From: Acidimicrobiales bacterium
GTDB taxonomy: Bacteria; Actinomycetota; Acidimicrobiia; Acidimicrobiales; Aldehydirespiratoraceae
Assembly (NCBI GenBank): GCA_033344915.1
Contig: JAWPML010000001.1
Coordinates: forward strand, 62,001-126,000
DNA length: 64,000 nucleotides
Reading direction: 5' to 3'
This document shows, in pieces, positions 44,215 through 54,600 of the stretch; the first letter of the stretch is position 1, and each line of letters starts with the position of its first letter. The notes beneath the pieces are model-generated. The model saw only the letters and a list, made by a program, of their open reading frames with translations. It made no database searches and had not been told where the DNA came from. The translations under genes and the position numbers were made by a program.

Positions 44215-46519
44215 CCGCGCCCCCGTCAGCGATGATGTCCGGCCGAAGCAGCGGACGGGGGTCAATTCTGGTCCGGATGCGGCGGGTTCGGCCAGCCGCG
44301 CGGTGGAGGCCGGCCACGACCTCGTCGGCGCGACCCCACGCCGCCTCGGCCCGCTCGATGCCGGGCTCCGTCGGGTGACCCGCAGCGTCCTCCACGTCGA
44401 CGACGAGGGTCATGAGGGTCTCCGCCCCGTCGCTCGGCACGACCTCGCCGGCCAGCAGCGATCGGGCGCTCTCGCGCGGCGTGGCGTACTCCGGAAGTCT
44501 GAAGCCGACTTCGTGACTTCGATCGAGCACCTCCTGCCACGCGCCGGCGACGCGCCGGGCGGGCCGCCCGCTCGATCGCCGGCGTCGGGTGCGGCGGGCC
44601 TTCAGCAACAGCACGGTGCCGACCCCGAGCGCCACGATCAGCAACGGGGATGCGTACGCCACGCCGGTGGCGATCGAGCCCCAGGGAATCGTGGCGCCGC
44701 CGTCGTTCGGTTCGGGCAGTGGATCGAGCTCGGTCGTGTCGTCGATCAGGTCGTCCTGGTCGAAACGCGGCGGCGGGTCCGGTTGTTCCGGCTCGGGCGG
44801 CGGGTTCGGGGCGGCCACGGCCCGTTCCTGGAGACCGGCGGCTTGATCCTCCGGCTCCTCGATCCGCGGCGGTGTTACATCGATCGGCACCCAGCCGGCC
44901 TCGGCGAACAGGACCTCGACCCACGCGCTGATGTCCCCCGCACGGATCGCCGCGTCGCCGCCTTCCCATCGCTCCTCGAGTTCTTCATCCGGGATCAGGT
45001 AGCCCACGACCACCCGCGCCGGCACGTCCTGGCTGCGCAGCAACAGAGCGGCGGCGGCCGCGTACTGCTCCTCGAACCCGAGGAGTTGCTCGGAGTCCTG
45101 GAGGAAGGATTGGAGGCGGCTCATGCTGTGGCCGGGACGCGAGGCTCGCGTGTTGGCCGCAGCCGTGTAGCCGCCCTCGCGCAGTCGTTCCTGGAGCGCC
45201 GCCACCTGGCCTTGGCCGGCGTCCGCCCCTTCGAAGACGTCGGCGGCGAAGGCCGACATGTCCCCGGTGAGTTGGTCGCCGGTCGTCCCCGAGCTTCGGC
45301 CGACCGGCTCCCTGGTGTCGATCTCGCCGGCGTCGCGCGGGAGCACCGCGGTGAGTTCGTAGACGAGCCCTTCCGGCACGCCGCCGGGCACTGCGGTCGC
45401 CCCCGTGCGTTGGCTGAACATGAGCGTGGCCGGTTGGTTCGTGGTGATCTCGACCGGCCAGCCGTGGACGGGAAGCCAGATGTCGGCGACGCTTCCGCCG
45501 CCCACGAGCGAGTAGTCACGGATGGAGATCTCGACCTGCTGGACGGGCCGAGACTCGAGTGAGCTGTCGGTGGGTGCGGGGAACTTCGACCCGACCGACG
45601 TGAACTCGCCTTCGACGCCAGGGCGCTCGTCTGCGGCGATCCAGTTCACGCCGTCGTAGGACGGCAGAACGGCGATCGGCCACCGCGCGATCGGCGGACC
45701 GTCGGTCGAGGCCGTGAACACGACCAGATCGCGCGACGCCTCCGTGAGTGAGGCCTTGAGCTGGGCGAGTGGTGAGGGAAACGCCAACGGGTCGAATCGA
45801 GGGTCCTGATACTGCCGGAGATCGAACCGTTCCTCCGTCTCCGAGAGGGGCAGCCGAGGTCCGAGCATCGGCGCCGACACCGCAACGATCGCGATCGCCA
45901 GCGCTGCCGCGAGCAGGCCCTTGGTGCGAGATGACGCTCCGACGATGATCGTTTGACGAGATGAGCTGCGCAGCCGCTGCTGGAACCAGGCGACGACGAT
46001 CGCCCCGACCACCGCGATCGCGCCCTGCGCAATGGCGAGCCCGCGGGTGTCGAACGTCAACAGCATGCTCGCGACGAGTGCTCCGATCGGCCCGATCGCC
46101 GGGAGGCCGACCGTGCGGACCGAGCGGAGCAGTTCGCTGCCGACGAGCGTGCCCATGAAGGCGATCGTGTACGGCAACACCCGCATCTCACCGGTCAGGT
46201 CGGCCGGCGGGATCGTCGACAGTAGTTCCGCCCATCCGCCGGTCAGACCGTCGGCGAACGCGCCGATCCCGCCGGCCGCCAGCGGCCCGAGCAGGGCGAA
46301 TCCGGCGAAGCCGACGAGGACGGTCTCGCCGGCGACGAGGTTCAGGATCCGGCCGGCGACCACCACGAGGGCGGCACCGACGGCACCCAGGACGGCGGCC
46401 GCCAGAAATCCCCATTCGCCGAAGATGCCGTGGAAGCCGAGGGTCGCCGTGACCGAGAGGCCGGCGAGGATCACGGACGGCACCCAGAGGTCGAGCGGGA
46501 GGGCGGGCCGGTCGCTCAT
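44207..46519 (-). CDS. TgpA-like transglutaminase-fold membrane protein (catalytic residues lost)
   Basis: 770 residues from ATG 46519, overlapping the DUF58 stop. Membrane helices fill about 1-210, and a large extracytoplasmic part runs to about 610. One more helix follows (SIATGVAYASPLLIVALGVGTVLLL), then a cytoplasmic tail. The extracytoplasmic core is the transglutaminase-like fold: GFEEQYAAAAALLLRSQ, DVPARVVVGYLIP, SAWVEVLFAEAGWVPIDVTPP. In active members the first is GxCExxA and the second has HAWVE. Here Cys is Glu and His is Ser, while the Asp of IDVTPP is kept. It belongs to the MoxR-DUF58-TgpA set. It may be a structural or binding protein rather than an enzyme. Confidence 0.9.
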   Translation of the reverse strand: MSDRPALPLDLWVPSVILAGLSVTATLGFHGIFGEWGFLAAAVLGAVGAALVVVAGRILNLVAGETVLVGFAGFALLGPLAAGGIGAFADGLTGGWAELLSTIPPADLTGEMRVLPYTIAFMGTLVGSELLRSVRTVGLPAIGPIGALVASMLLTFDTRGLAIAQGAIAVVGAIVVAWFQQRLRSSSRQTIIVGASSRTKGLLAAALAIAIVAVSAPMLGPRLPLSETEERFDLRQYQDPRFDPLAFPSPLAQLKASLTEASRDLVVFTASTDGPPIARWPIAVLPSYDGVNWIAADERPGVEGEFTSVGSKFPAPTDSSLESRPVQQVEISIRDYSLVGGGSVADIWLPVHGWPVEITTNQPATLMFSQRTGATAVPGGVPEGLVYELTAVLPRDAGEIDTREPVGRSSGTTGDQLTGDMSAFAADVFEGADAGQGQVAALQERLREGGYTAAANTRASRPGHSMSRLQSFLQDSEQLLGFEEQYAAAAALLLRSQDVPARVVVGYLIPDEELEERWEGGDAAIRAGDISAWVEVLFAEAGWVPIDVTPPRIEEPEDQAAGLQERAVAAPNPPPEPEQPDPPPRFDQDDLIDDTTELDPLPEPNDGGATIPWGSIATGVAYASPLLIVALGVGTVLLLKARRTRRRRSSGRPARRVAGAWQEVLDRSHEVGFRLPEYATPRESARSLLAGEVVPSDGAETLMTLVVDVEDAAGHPTEPGIERAEAAWGRADEVVAGLHRAAGRTRRIRTRIDPRPLLRPDIIADGGADE

Positions 46520-47673
46520 CGGGCGTATCGATTCCACGCCGCGCCGAACTCGGCGAGTGTCTGTGCGTCGATGGTTCGAGCACCGGGGACGGCGGTCGGA
46601 TGCGTCGGGCCGGGCGGCCAGATGCGAGCGATGACGGTCCGGGCGCGCCGACGGAGATCCTTGGCGAGCAGCGTCATCGCCACCGGATCGATGGCGCCGC
46701 TGATCACGACCACCACGGACGTGCCGTTCTCGGTCGTCACGGCTTGGGAGGCGGCTCGATCCAGGTCGTGCGCACCGTCCTGGGTGATCTCGGCCAACCG
46801 GTCCAGCAGCCCGTCCCGTGACGAGGGGCGCGTGCGACCGACCACCGGACCGTCGGCGTTCCACAGTCCGAACGGCTGCTGGGCGAGCATCGCGGAGACG
46901 CCCAGGGACGCGGCCACCTCGACGGCGACCTCGAACTGTTCGGGCTCCATCGCGCTCGGCCGGTTGTCGAGGACGACGGTGACCTGGGGCCGTCGGTTGT
47001 CGACATAGTGCCGGACCATCGGCTTGTCGGCGCGCGCGGTCGAGAGCCAGTGGATGTGGCGGAAGTCGTCGCCCGCCTCGTATTCGCGTAGTGCATGGAA
47101 CGCGACGTCGCCGGCGGGAGAACTCTCCGACGTGGGACCTTCGAGGTCCTTGGCGAACCCGACCGGGAGCGGTCGGAGGCTCGTGTAGCGGGGGTGGACC
47201 CACAGCAGGTCGGCCTTCTCCTGGGGGACCTCGCGTCGGAACAGATGCAGAGGGTCCTGCCGGGCGATGACCGCGGGTCCGACGGGGACGACGCCGCGCT
47301 GGTCCGTCGGGAGCTTGTACACGGCCTGGTGGCTTGCGCCCGCCCCGAGCGCCGGAACCTCGATGACCACCTGCTGTTCGCCGAGCTGGTCCTCGACCGT
47401 GCGACTCGAGAGGCGACCGTCCGTCGGATTGCGGATCTGCAGGATGGCTTGTGACCGGTGGCCGACCATGACCCGTTCCGGCGCGAGCGTGCGGACGACG
47501 TCGAGACGCATGCGACCGAGGATGAAGGGCGCACCCATGATCAGGGCGACGAGGGAGCCACCGGCGAGAACCATGAGCTCGATCCAGCCCAACCGCCACC
47601 CACCGATGTAGCCGGCGATACCGAGCGCGGCGACGACGGCGCCTGCCGCCGTCAGGGGAAACCGCGCCCGCAT
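46516..47673 (-). CDS. DUF58 (VWA-like) membrane-associated protein
   Basis: 385 residues from ATG 47673, 5 bases after the MoxR stop. Two N-terminal membrane helices (TAAGAVVAALGIAGYIGGW, WIELMVLAGGSLVALIMGAPF) are followed by a beta-rich region. The DUF58 core comes next: GDVAFHALREYEAGDDFRHIHWLSTARADKPMVRHYVDNRRPQVTVVLDN, with the REY..GD..R.I.W motif. A VWA-like tail has VVVVISGAIDPVAMTLLAKDLRRRARTVIARIWP. DUF58 proteins act with MoxR ATPases as chaperone-like complexes for envelope or metal-cofactor assembly. It overlaps the transglutaminase-fold gene by 4 bases. Confidence 0.92.
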   Translation of the reverse strand: MRARFPLTAAGAVVAALGIAGYIGGWRLGWIELMVLAGGSLVALIMGAPFILGRMRLDVVRTLAPERVMVGHRSQAILQIRNPTDGRLSSRTVEDQLGEQQVVIEVPALGAGASHQAVYKLPTDQRGVVPVGPAVIARQDPLHLFRREVPQEKADLLWVHPRYTSLRPLPVGFAKDLEGPTSESSPAGDVAFHALREYEAGDDFRHIHWLSTARADKPMVRHYVDNRRPQVTVVLDNRPSAMEPEQFEVAVEVAASLGVSAMLAQQPFGLWNADGPVVGRTRPSSRDGLLDRLAEITQDGAHDLDRAASQAVTTENGTSVVVVISGAIDPVAMTLLAKDLRRRARTVIARIWPPGPTHPTAVPGARTIDAQTLAEFGAAWNRYAR

Positions 47674-47678
47674 GTCGT

Positions 47679-48650
47679 TCAGCCCTCGGCTCGTACGGGC
47701 ACCGGGGCGGCCACCGAGTCGAGCGCCCGTTCCACGAGGTCGTCCGTGCGGGTGCCGTGCAGCTCGGCCTCGGGCGTGAGCACCATGCGATGGCTCATGA
47801 CCGCCGTCGCGACGGACTTGACGTCGTCCGGGGTGATGTAGACCCGCCCCTGGGCGACGGCGAGTGCGCGACTCGCCTTCATCAGCGAGACGGCGCCCCG
47901 GGTCGACACGCCGATCTCGAGTTCGGGCATCCGCCGTGTGGCGGCGGCGAGTTGCACGATGTAGCGCCGGAGCGGGTCCTCGAGATGAACCGCGTCGGCG
48001 ACCTGCGTCATCCATTGGACGTCGTCGATCGTCAGCACCGCCTCCAGCCCTTCGGGCCGCACTCCCGACGCCATCGTGCGCAGGACGTCGACCTCGGCTT
48101 CCTCGTCGGGGTACCCGAGGGTGAGCCGCATCAGGAATCGGTCCAGTTGGGCCTCCGGCAAGCGGTAGGTGCCCTCTCGCTCGCCGGGGTTCTGCGTCGC
48201 GATCACGACGAAGGGCGGCTCGAGGTTTCGGGTTTCGGTGTCGACGGTGACCTGGCGCTCCTCCATCACCTCGAGCAGGGCGGACTGTGCCTTGGGTGAG
48301 GCCCGGTTGATCTCGTCGGCGAGTACGACGTTCGCGAACACCGGCCCCTCGCGGAACCGGAACTCGCCGGTCGCCTGGTTGTAGAGCAGTCCGCCCGTCA
48401 CATCCGACGGGAGGAGATCGGGCGTGAACTGGATGCGGTTCCAGTCCCCGCCGAAGGTCTGGGCGATGGACTTGGCGAGCGAGGTCTTCCCGGTTCCGGG
48501 ACGATCCTCGAGCAGGACGTGTCCCTGCGCGAGGAGACAGACGAGCGTCATGCCCACCTGGTCCTGCTTGCCCTTGATCACCCGCATGACGTTGGCCAGC
48601 GCCCGGTTGAACAGGCTGCTGAACCGGTCCGCGTGTTGTTGTTCGATCAT
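47679..48650 (-). CDS. MoxR-family AAA+ ATPase
   Basis: 323 residues from ATG 48650 with GAGGAG upstream. AAA+ motifs: Walker A LLEDRPGTGKTSLAKSIA (about 47-64), Walker B VVLADEINRASPKAQSALLEVMEERQV, sensor 1 FVVIATQNPGEREGTYRLPEAQLDRFLMRL with the arginine finger, and sensor 2 GVSTRGAVSLMKASRALA. The MoxR branch assembles hexamers that remodel partner proteins containing VWA-like domains, here DUF58. It is the second gene of the left block, 39 bases after the giant FN3 gene. Confidence 0.94.
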   Translation of the reverse strand: MIEQQHADRFSSLFNRALANVMRVIKGKQDQVGMTLVCLLAQGHVLLEDRPGTGKTSLAKSIAQTFGGDWNRIQFTPDLLPSDVTGGLLYNQATGEFRFREGPVFANVVLADEINRASPKAQSALLEVMEERQVTVDTETRNLEPPFVVIATQNPGEREGTYRLPEAQLDRFLMRLTLGYPDEEAEVDVLRTMASGVRPEGLEAVLTIDDVQWMTQVADAVHLEDPLRRYIVQLAAATRRMPELEIGVSTRGAVSLMKASRALAVAQGRVYITPDDVKSVATAVMSHRMVLTPEAELHGTRTDDLVERALDSVAAPVPVRAEG

Positions 48651-48689
48651 CGTTTCGCTCCTCGGATGAGATCTTGTTCGGTCATCGCG

Positions 48690-51600
48690 CTACGACCCCC
48701 ACGGGCGCACGGTGTCGCTCACGCCGTCCACGACGACGCGCATGCTGCCGTTCGGGAACCCGTACCAACAGCCGCTCGTGGAGTTGATGCGGCTTCCACT
48801 GCCCGACCCGTTGGTGGAGATGGTGACGGTGCTGACGTAGGTCGTGTAGTTCGTGCCGCCGCTGTCGTCGCTCTGGCAGAGGTAGGTGTAGGTGCGGTTC
48901 GGCGTGAAGCCGGAGATCTGGACGTTGACGTAGGAGCCCGATCCGCCGCACACGCTGCCGTCGGGGAACACCACGCCCGTGCAGCTCGCGCCCCGGGTGA
49001 GGGTGACCACCTTCGGCGCGACCGGCGTGGCGACCCGGGAACTCCACGAGCTCCTTCCGACGCTGTTGACGGCGCGTACACACACCCGGTACGACGTGCC
49101 GTTGTTGAGACCATTGAAGGTGTGGGTGCGGGGCGAGACCGGCTTGTCGGTGTCGCCCCCGGAGCACGACCCGCCCGTCGTGCGCAGCACCTCGTAGCCG
49201 GTGACGGCACTGCCATTGGCGGCGGCGGCGTTCCACGAGATGGCGATCGACCCGTTGCCCGGACTCGCGCTGAGCCCGCCCGGCGCGCTGGGCACGTCCG
49301 GGGTCGTCACGCTGACGTTGGCGCTGGCGGCACCCGATCCCGCTTCGACGTTCACGCCCCGGACCCGGAAGTTGTAGGTCGTTCCCCTCGCCAGGCCGGT
49401 CCAGGTGTAGGACGTCGCCGTCCCGTTGCGTGTGATCCAGCTGCTTCCGCCGTTGTTGGAGATCTCGTAGGCGGTCAGGGTGCCGCCGTTCGGGCCGGCG
49501 GCCGTCCAGGTGAGGGCGACCGAACCCTGGTCGTCGGGATTCGCCGACGTGATCGTCGGGGCGAGCGGCGGTCCGGCGGGGGTCACGGAGGCGGACGACG
49601 GGCTCGGCTTGCCGGCGTTCCCATCGAGGGTGACCTTGTTGTTGGCGGTCACCGTGAACGTGTACGGCGTGCCGTTGGTGAGCCCGGTGAACACATGGTC
49701 CGTGGCCCCGGCCGACGCGGTCTGCGTGGCGCCGAGGTTGTTCTCGATCGTGTAGTCGAGGATCGGGTAGCCCTGGTCGTTCGGTGGTGTCCAGCTGACC
49801 GTGACGGAGGTGTCGCCTCGCACCACCGTGGGGGTCGGCGGCGCGTCCGGCACGTCGCCCGGCGCGATCGCATCGGACCAGAGGCTGACACTGGTGCTCG
49901 TGTCCGTGCCGGACAGCGGATCGCGGTTCACCGCGCGGACCCGGAATCGCACCGGGTCGCCGTTTGCCAGGTCGGTCCAGGTGTACTGGTTCGCACCCGG
50001 CACCGCCGTCACCTGGATCCAGTTGGAGGTTCCTTCGCGCTGCACGTCGTAGGTGCTGATCGTGTCGCCGCCGTCGTAGGGCTCGTTCCAGCTGATGATG
50101 ACCTGGCGGTCGCCGTATGCCACCTGCGGCTTCGCCGGTGCGGTCGGGACGGTCAACGGGTGCTCGCCGGCGGACCACGGAGACCAATCGGACCATCCGT
50201 TGTTGTCCGCCGCGGCGCTGTTCTGGGCGCGCACCCGGAACTGGTAGTCGGTTCCGTTGGTCAGGCCGGTCCAGAGCAGGCTCGTCGCGTTGCTCTGGGT
50301 CTCGCGGGTCTCGAGGGTCTGACCGCCGCCGATCTCGATCTGGTAGTTGATGACGGGCGAACCCGCCGACACCGCGTCGGGCCAGGTGATGTCGAGTTCG
50401 CGGTCACCGAACGTGAGCAGCGGGGTGGACGGCGGTTCCGGCCGGACGTCCGGGGTACACGGACTCGACTCGACGCTGGCGACGCCCGTTCCGGCCTCGT
50501 TCACGGCCGTGACGGTGAACCGGTAGGTCGTGGCGTTGTCGAGCCCGTCCCACCGGTAGTTCGTCGCCGGGTCGGACAGGAACTCGAGATGGCCGGTGCC
50601 GCCGAACGAGTCCGTGTAGTCCAGGATGTAGCCGTCGATGGCGGCACCGTTGCCCGCCGGGGTGTTCCACGTGAGCACGCAGTACCGGTCACCGAACGAG
50701 TCGACCGCTGGCGGTTGCGGTTGGGCCGGGAACCCGACGACTTCCACGTTCACCGTGCCGATCCCCACCTGCGTGTCGAGACGACGGCCGTCCTGCACCG
50801 TGTAGGTGAAGGTCGCGGTCCCGAAGAAGGTCGGGTCCGGCGTGAAGGTGATCGTCGATCCGTCGAGGATCTCCACGGTGCCGTCGGGCGTCGTGCCGAC
50901 TTCGGTGATGAGGAGGCCGTCCCCCTCGAGGCCCTGCGGCGAGTTGTCGGTGTCGTTCTCGAGCGGTGTGACCGAAAGAGGCTGGGTTTGCAGCGTGCGT
51001 GCGCTGTCCGCGTTGGCGATGGGGGCCGCGTGGGCGGACGGTGTGAGCGTGACGTTGATCGTCCCCTGCGCGGCCTCGCCGGCTTCGTCGGTCGCGGTGT
51101 AGGTGAACGAGTCGGTCTCGCCACCGAGATCCGGTGTGCTCGAGATCGTGACGACGCCCGTCGCCGGGTCGACGCCGAGCGTCACGAGGCCGTTGGTCGC
51201 TGCCGACACGGTGTAGGTCAGGGAGTCCTGGGTGGGGTCGCGTTCGATGTCGAGGTCCGAGACCAGGCCGTCGAGATCGAACGGCTCGGGGATACCGGCG
51301 GTCGCCGTGAGCGACGCATCCGTGGCCACGGGCGGGCGGTTGCCCGGCGGTCCGACCCTCACCGTCATCGCCGCGGCGATGGTGTGTCCCTGCTGGTCAT
51401 CGACCAGGAAGTCGAACGTGGCGGCACCCTCGAACAGCGGGTCGGGGGTGAAGCGCACGGTGAGCCGGTCCGGCTCGACGGGACCGATCGTCTGGACCGA
51501 TCCGCCGGTCACGCTCGTCCCGGGTGTGTAGAACAGAACATCGTCGTCCGGGTCACTCACGCCGAGGTGCAGGTCGATGTCGATCGCCGTCTCGAAGGGC

Positions 51601-54600
51601 GTGTCGACGCTGCGGACCGGCACGATGGGAGCCTGGTTGGGCACCACGAGCACCGTGATGTTGGCGGTGTTCGACTCGAGCCCGTCCGGACTCACCACTC
51701 GATACGGGATCTGGACGGTGGCCTCCGGGACCGTCACGGTGACGAGCCCGTCCGCGCCGATCGTGAACGACCCGTCACCCGGATCGACGACCTGCAGTCC
51801 CGTGGGCGGGTCGTCGTTGAGGCGGGGGTCGAAGGTGTGGGAGCTCCCGGCCCGCAGCGGGCCCACGGTGTCGTCGAGAGCGATCGGTGGCAGCGGGTCG
51901 GGGGCCGTCTCGAGATCGAGGACGACCTGGGCCGAGGCCGTACCGCCGGCCTGGTCGCTGATCGTGTAGCCGAACGCGACCTCTCGGCTCTCGCCCTCAG
52001 CGGGTGGTGTGTAGACGACGCTGCCGCCGCCCTCGGCGATCGCGACCTGGCCGGCACCGACCGTCGTAACGGCGGTGACCACGAGCGGGTCACCGTCGGG
52101 GTCGGTGTCGTTGCGCAGCACGGGAATGGGCACCGCGGGGCCACCGATCTCGACGGTGGGCACGATCCGGATGTCGTCGATGGCGCTCGGCTCCCGGTTG
52201 ACGGTCACCTCGGGCATCACGCCCACCAGCACCTCACCGACAGCGCGCAGCGGCTCGCCCTCGACACCGGCGGGAGGCGTGTAGCCGTCGATCAGCGTGT
52301 AGCCGAACTCGTCCGGCCCCGAATAGCCGGACGCGGGGGTGTAGAGGATCCTGCCGTCCTCGAGCACCTCGGCCGAGCCGTGGCGCGGTTGTCGGGCGAT
52401 GCCCTCGATGGAGATCGGGTCACCGTCGGGATCGGAGTCGTTGAAGAGCACGTCGACGATCTCCGGTGTGTCCTCCTGGGTCCGAACGATGTCGGGTCGC
52501 GCGATCGGCGGTCGGTTCGGCTGGGTCGCCGGCACGACGCGGACGTCGACCGCGGCCGAAGCCCGGTTTCCGGCGTCGTCGACGACGTCGTAGGCGAAGC
52601 TGAAACCGAACTGTTGGGTCTCGGGGATGCTCACGAGGAGCTGTGATCCGTCGGGCGTGATGCGGATGGATGCCTCGGGAAGCTCGGCGCGATCGCCGAC
52701 CGGGCCCACGATGGTCAGCGCACCGCCGTCCGGGTCGAAGTCGTTGACGAGGACGGCCGCGACCGTGGTCTGGCCGGCGCGGGCGTCGACCACGTCCGGG
52801 TTGGCGACCGGGGGTCGATCGGTCGGATCGACCGCGGTGAGCGACACGACGACCGCCCCGCGGACGTCGGGCGCCGTGCCGTCCGAGATCCAGTAGTAGA
52901 AGGTCGAGCGCGGTGGCGCGTCGGCGGCTGCCGTCACCAGGAACCCGACGCCGTCGACCTCGCTGATGGACAGTCCGGGCGCCTCGGTCCGTCCGACGAT
53001 CGCCACGACGTCGCCGTCCGGATCGCCGTCGTTGTCCAGGACGCGGACCATGCGGGTTTCGCCGGCGGTGAGGGTGACGTCGTCGCGAACGGCGACGGGT
53101 GGCCGGTTCTCGTCGCCCGGTGAGACCTCGATGCGGATCTGTGCCTCGACGGCACTCGGGCCGTCGCTCGCGACGTAGACGAAGCGGTGGGTGCCCGGGG
53201 TCGTCGGGGTGTAGAGGAACGCGCCGTCGGCGGCAAGGTCCGCGTCGGCGTCGGCCGGCTCGATGGCGCGCAGGCCGCGGGCGGTGAGGAGGTCGCCGTC
53301 CGGGTCGCTGTCGTTGGCGAGGACATCGAGGGTGACGGCTCGGCCGACCTTCGTCGACCCGACGTCGCTCAGTGCGACCGGCGGCTCGTTGCTGTTCTCG
53401 GGGCGAACAAAGATCCGCACGGTCCCGGTCGCCTCGGCCCCGTAGTCGTCGACGACGGTGTACTCGAGCTCGTGAACACCATCGGGTGAGGTGGTGTCCG
53501 GCCGGTAGACGATCTCCCCGTCGGAGGTGAACGACACCGCGCCGGTACCGGCGGTGCTCTCGACCGCCACGAGGAGGATCACGTCGCCGTCGGGGTCACG
53601 ATCGTTCGCGACGACGTTCAGCGAGACACTCTCGCCGGCCCGCACCTTGGCGTTGTCCGCCGCGGCTTGGGGCGCGCGGTTCGCCTCGGAGCTGTCCACC
53701 AGGACCTGGAGCGTGACCGTCGCCGATGCGTCGCCGCCTCGCCCGTCCGTGATGGTGTACGAGAACGTGATCTGTCCCTGGAACCCCTCCGGGGAGGTGA
53801 CCTGCACGGCCCGCCCGTCGGCGGTCGGTTCGATCACGAGCCCCTGGGCGCTGTCGGGCGCCACCACGTCGAAGATCTCGACCACGACCAGAGGATCGTT
53901 GTCCGGGTCGGCGTCGTTGCGCAGCACGTCGACCACCACCGGTCGGTCGAGGCGCGTGGCCGCCTCGTCGTCGACCGCGACGGGCACCTGATTCTCACCC
54001 TCGGCATCGGGTTCGAGGACACGAGGGTCGATCTCTCCGGCGTCGGGATCGAGTCGCAGCGAGTCCTCGCCTCCGGCGGTCCCGGCGGCGTCTTCGTCGA
54101 TCTCCGAGAGGATGACGGTGGACCAGTCCGACAACTGCTGGAGGTCGAGGTCTTCGTCGACCGTCCACACATCGCCCGTGCGGACGTTGTTCAGCCAGAT
54201 CCATCCGTTGACCAGGCGAAGCTGGAGTTCGGCGCCGACACCCGCGATCGGCTGCGGTGGCTGGCCGCAGAACTCGAACGCCGGCTCGGGCATCGTGGTG
54301 ACCACCCAGACACAGCCGCGGTGGACGATCGGTGGCAGGGGAGCTCCCCCTTGGAGGCGTTCACGGACGGTCGACTGTCCGTTCCCCAGGTCGATCTCGA
54401 CGACGTCGCCGTCGGCCTCGATTCCGACGACGGTGGGCGCCGACGGCGAAGGCTGCTGGATCTGCACGAGGGGGGAGTCCAGCCCGTGCTCCACGGATCC
54501 GCTGCGGGAGACGACGACGAGTCGGCCGTCGTCGAACGCGAGCACCGCGCGATCACCGACGACGGTGAGCAGGCCTCGCGAGCGGGGTGCGGCGGTGGCG

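Noticed and set aside
46520-47599. Upstream extension of the transglutaminase-fold frame
   Set aside because: It runs through the DUF58 gene in a different frame. ATG 46519 starts the first membrane helix and overlaps the DUF58 stop.
48519-52646. A 1375-codon plus-strand frame opposite the giant FN3 gene
   Set aside because: It has a low-complexity Arg/Gly/Val composition with no motif. The minus strand has regular Ig-like and FN3 repeats.
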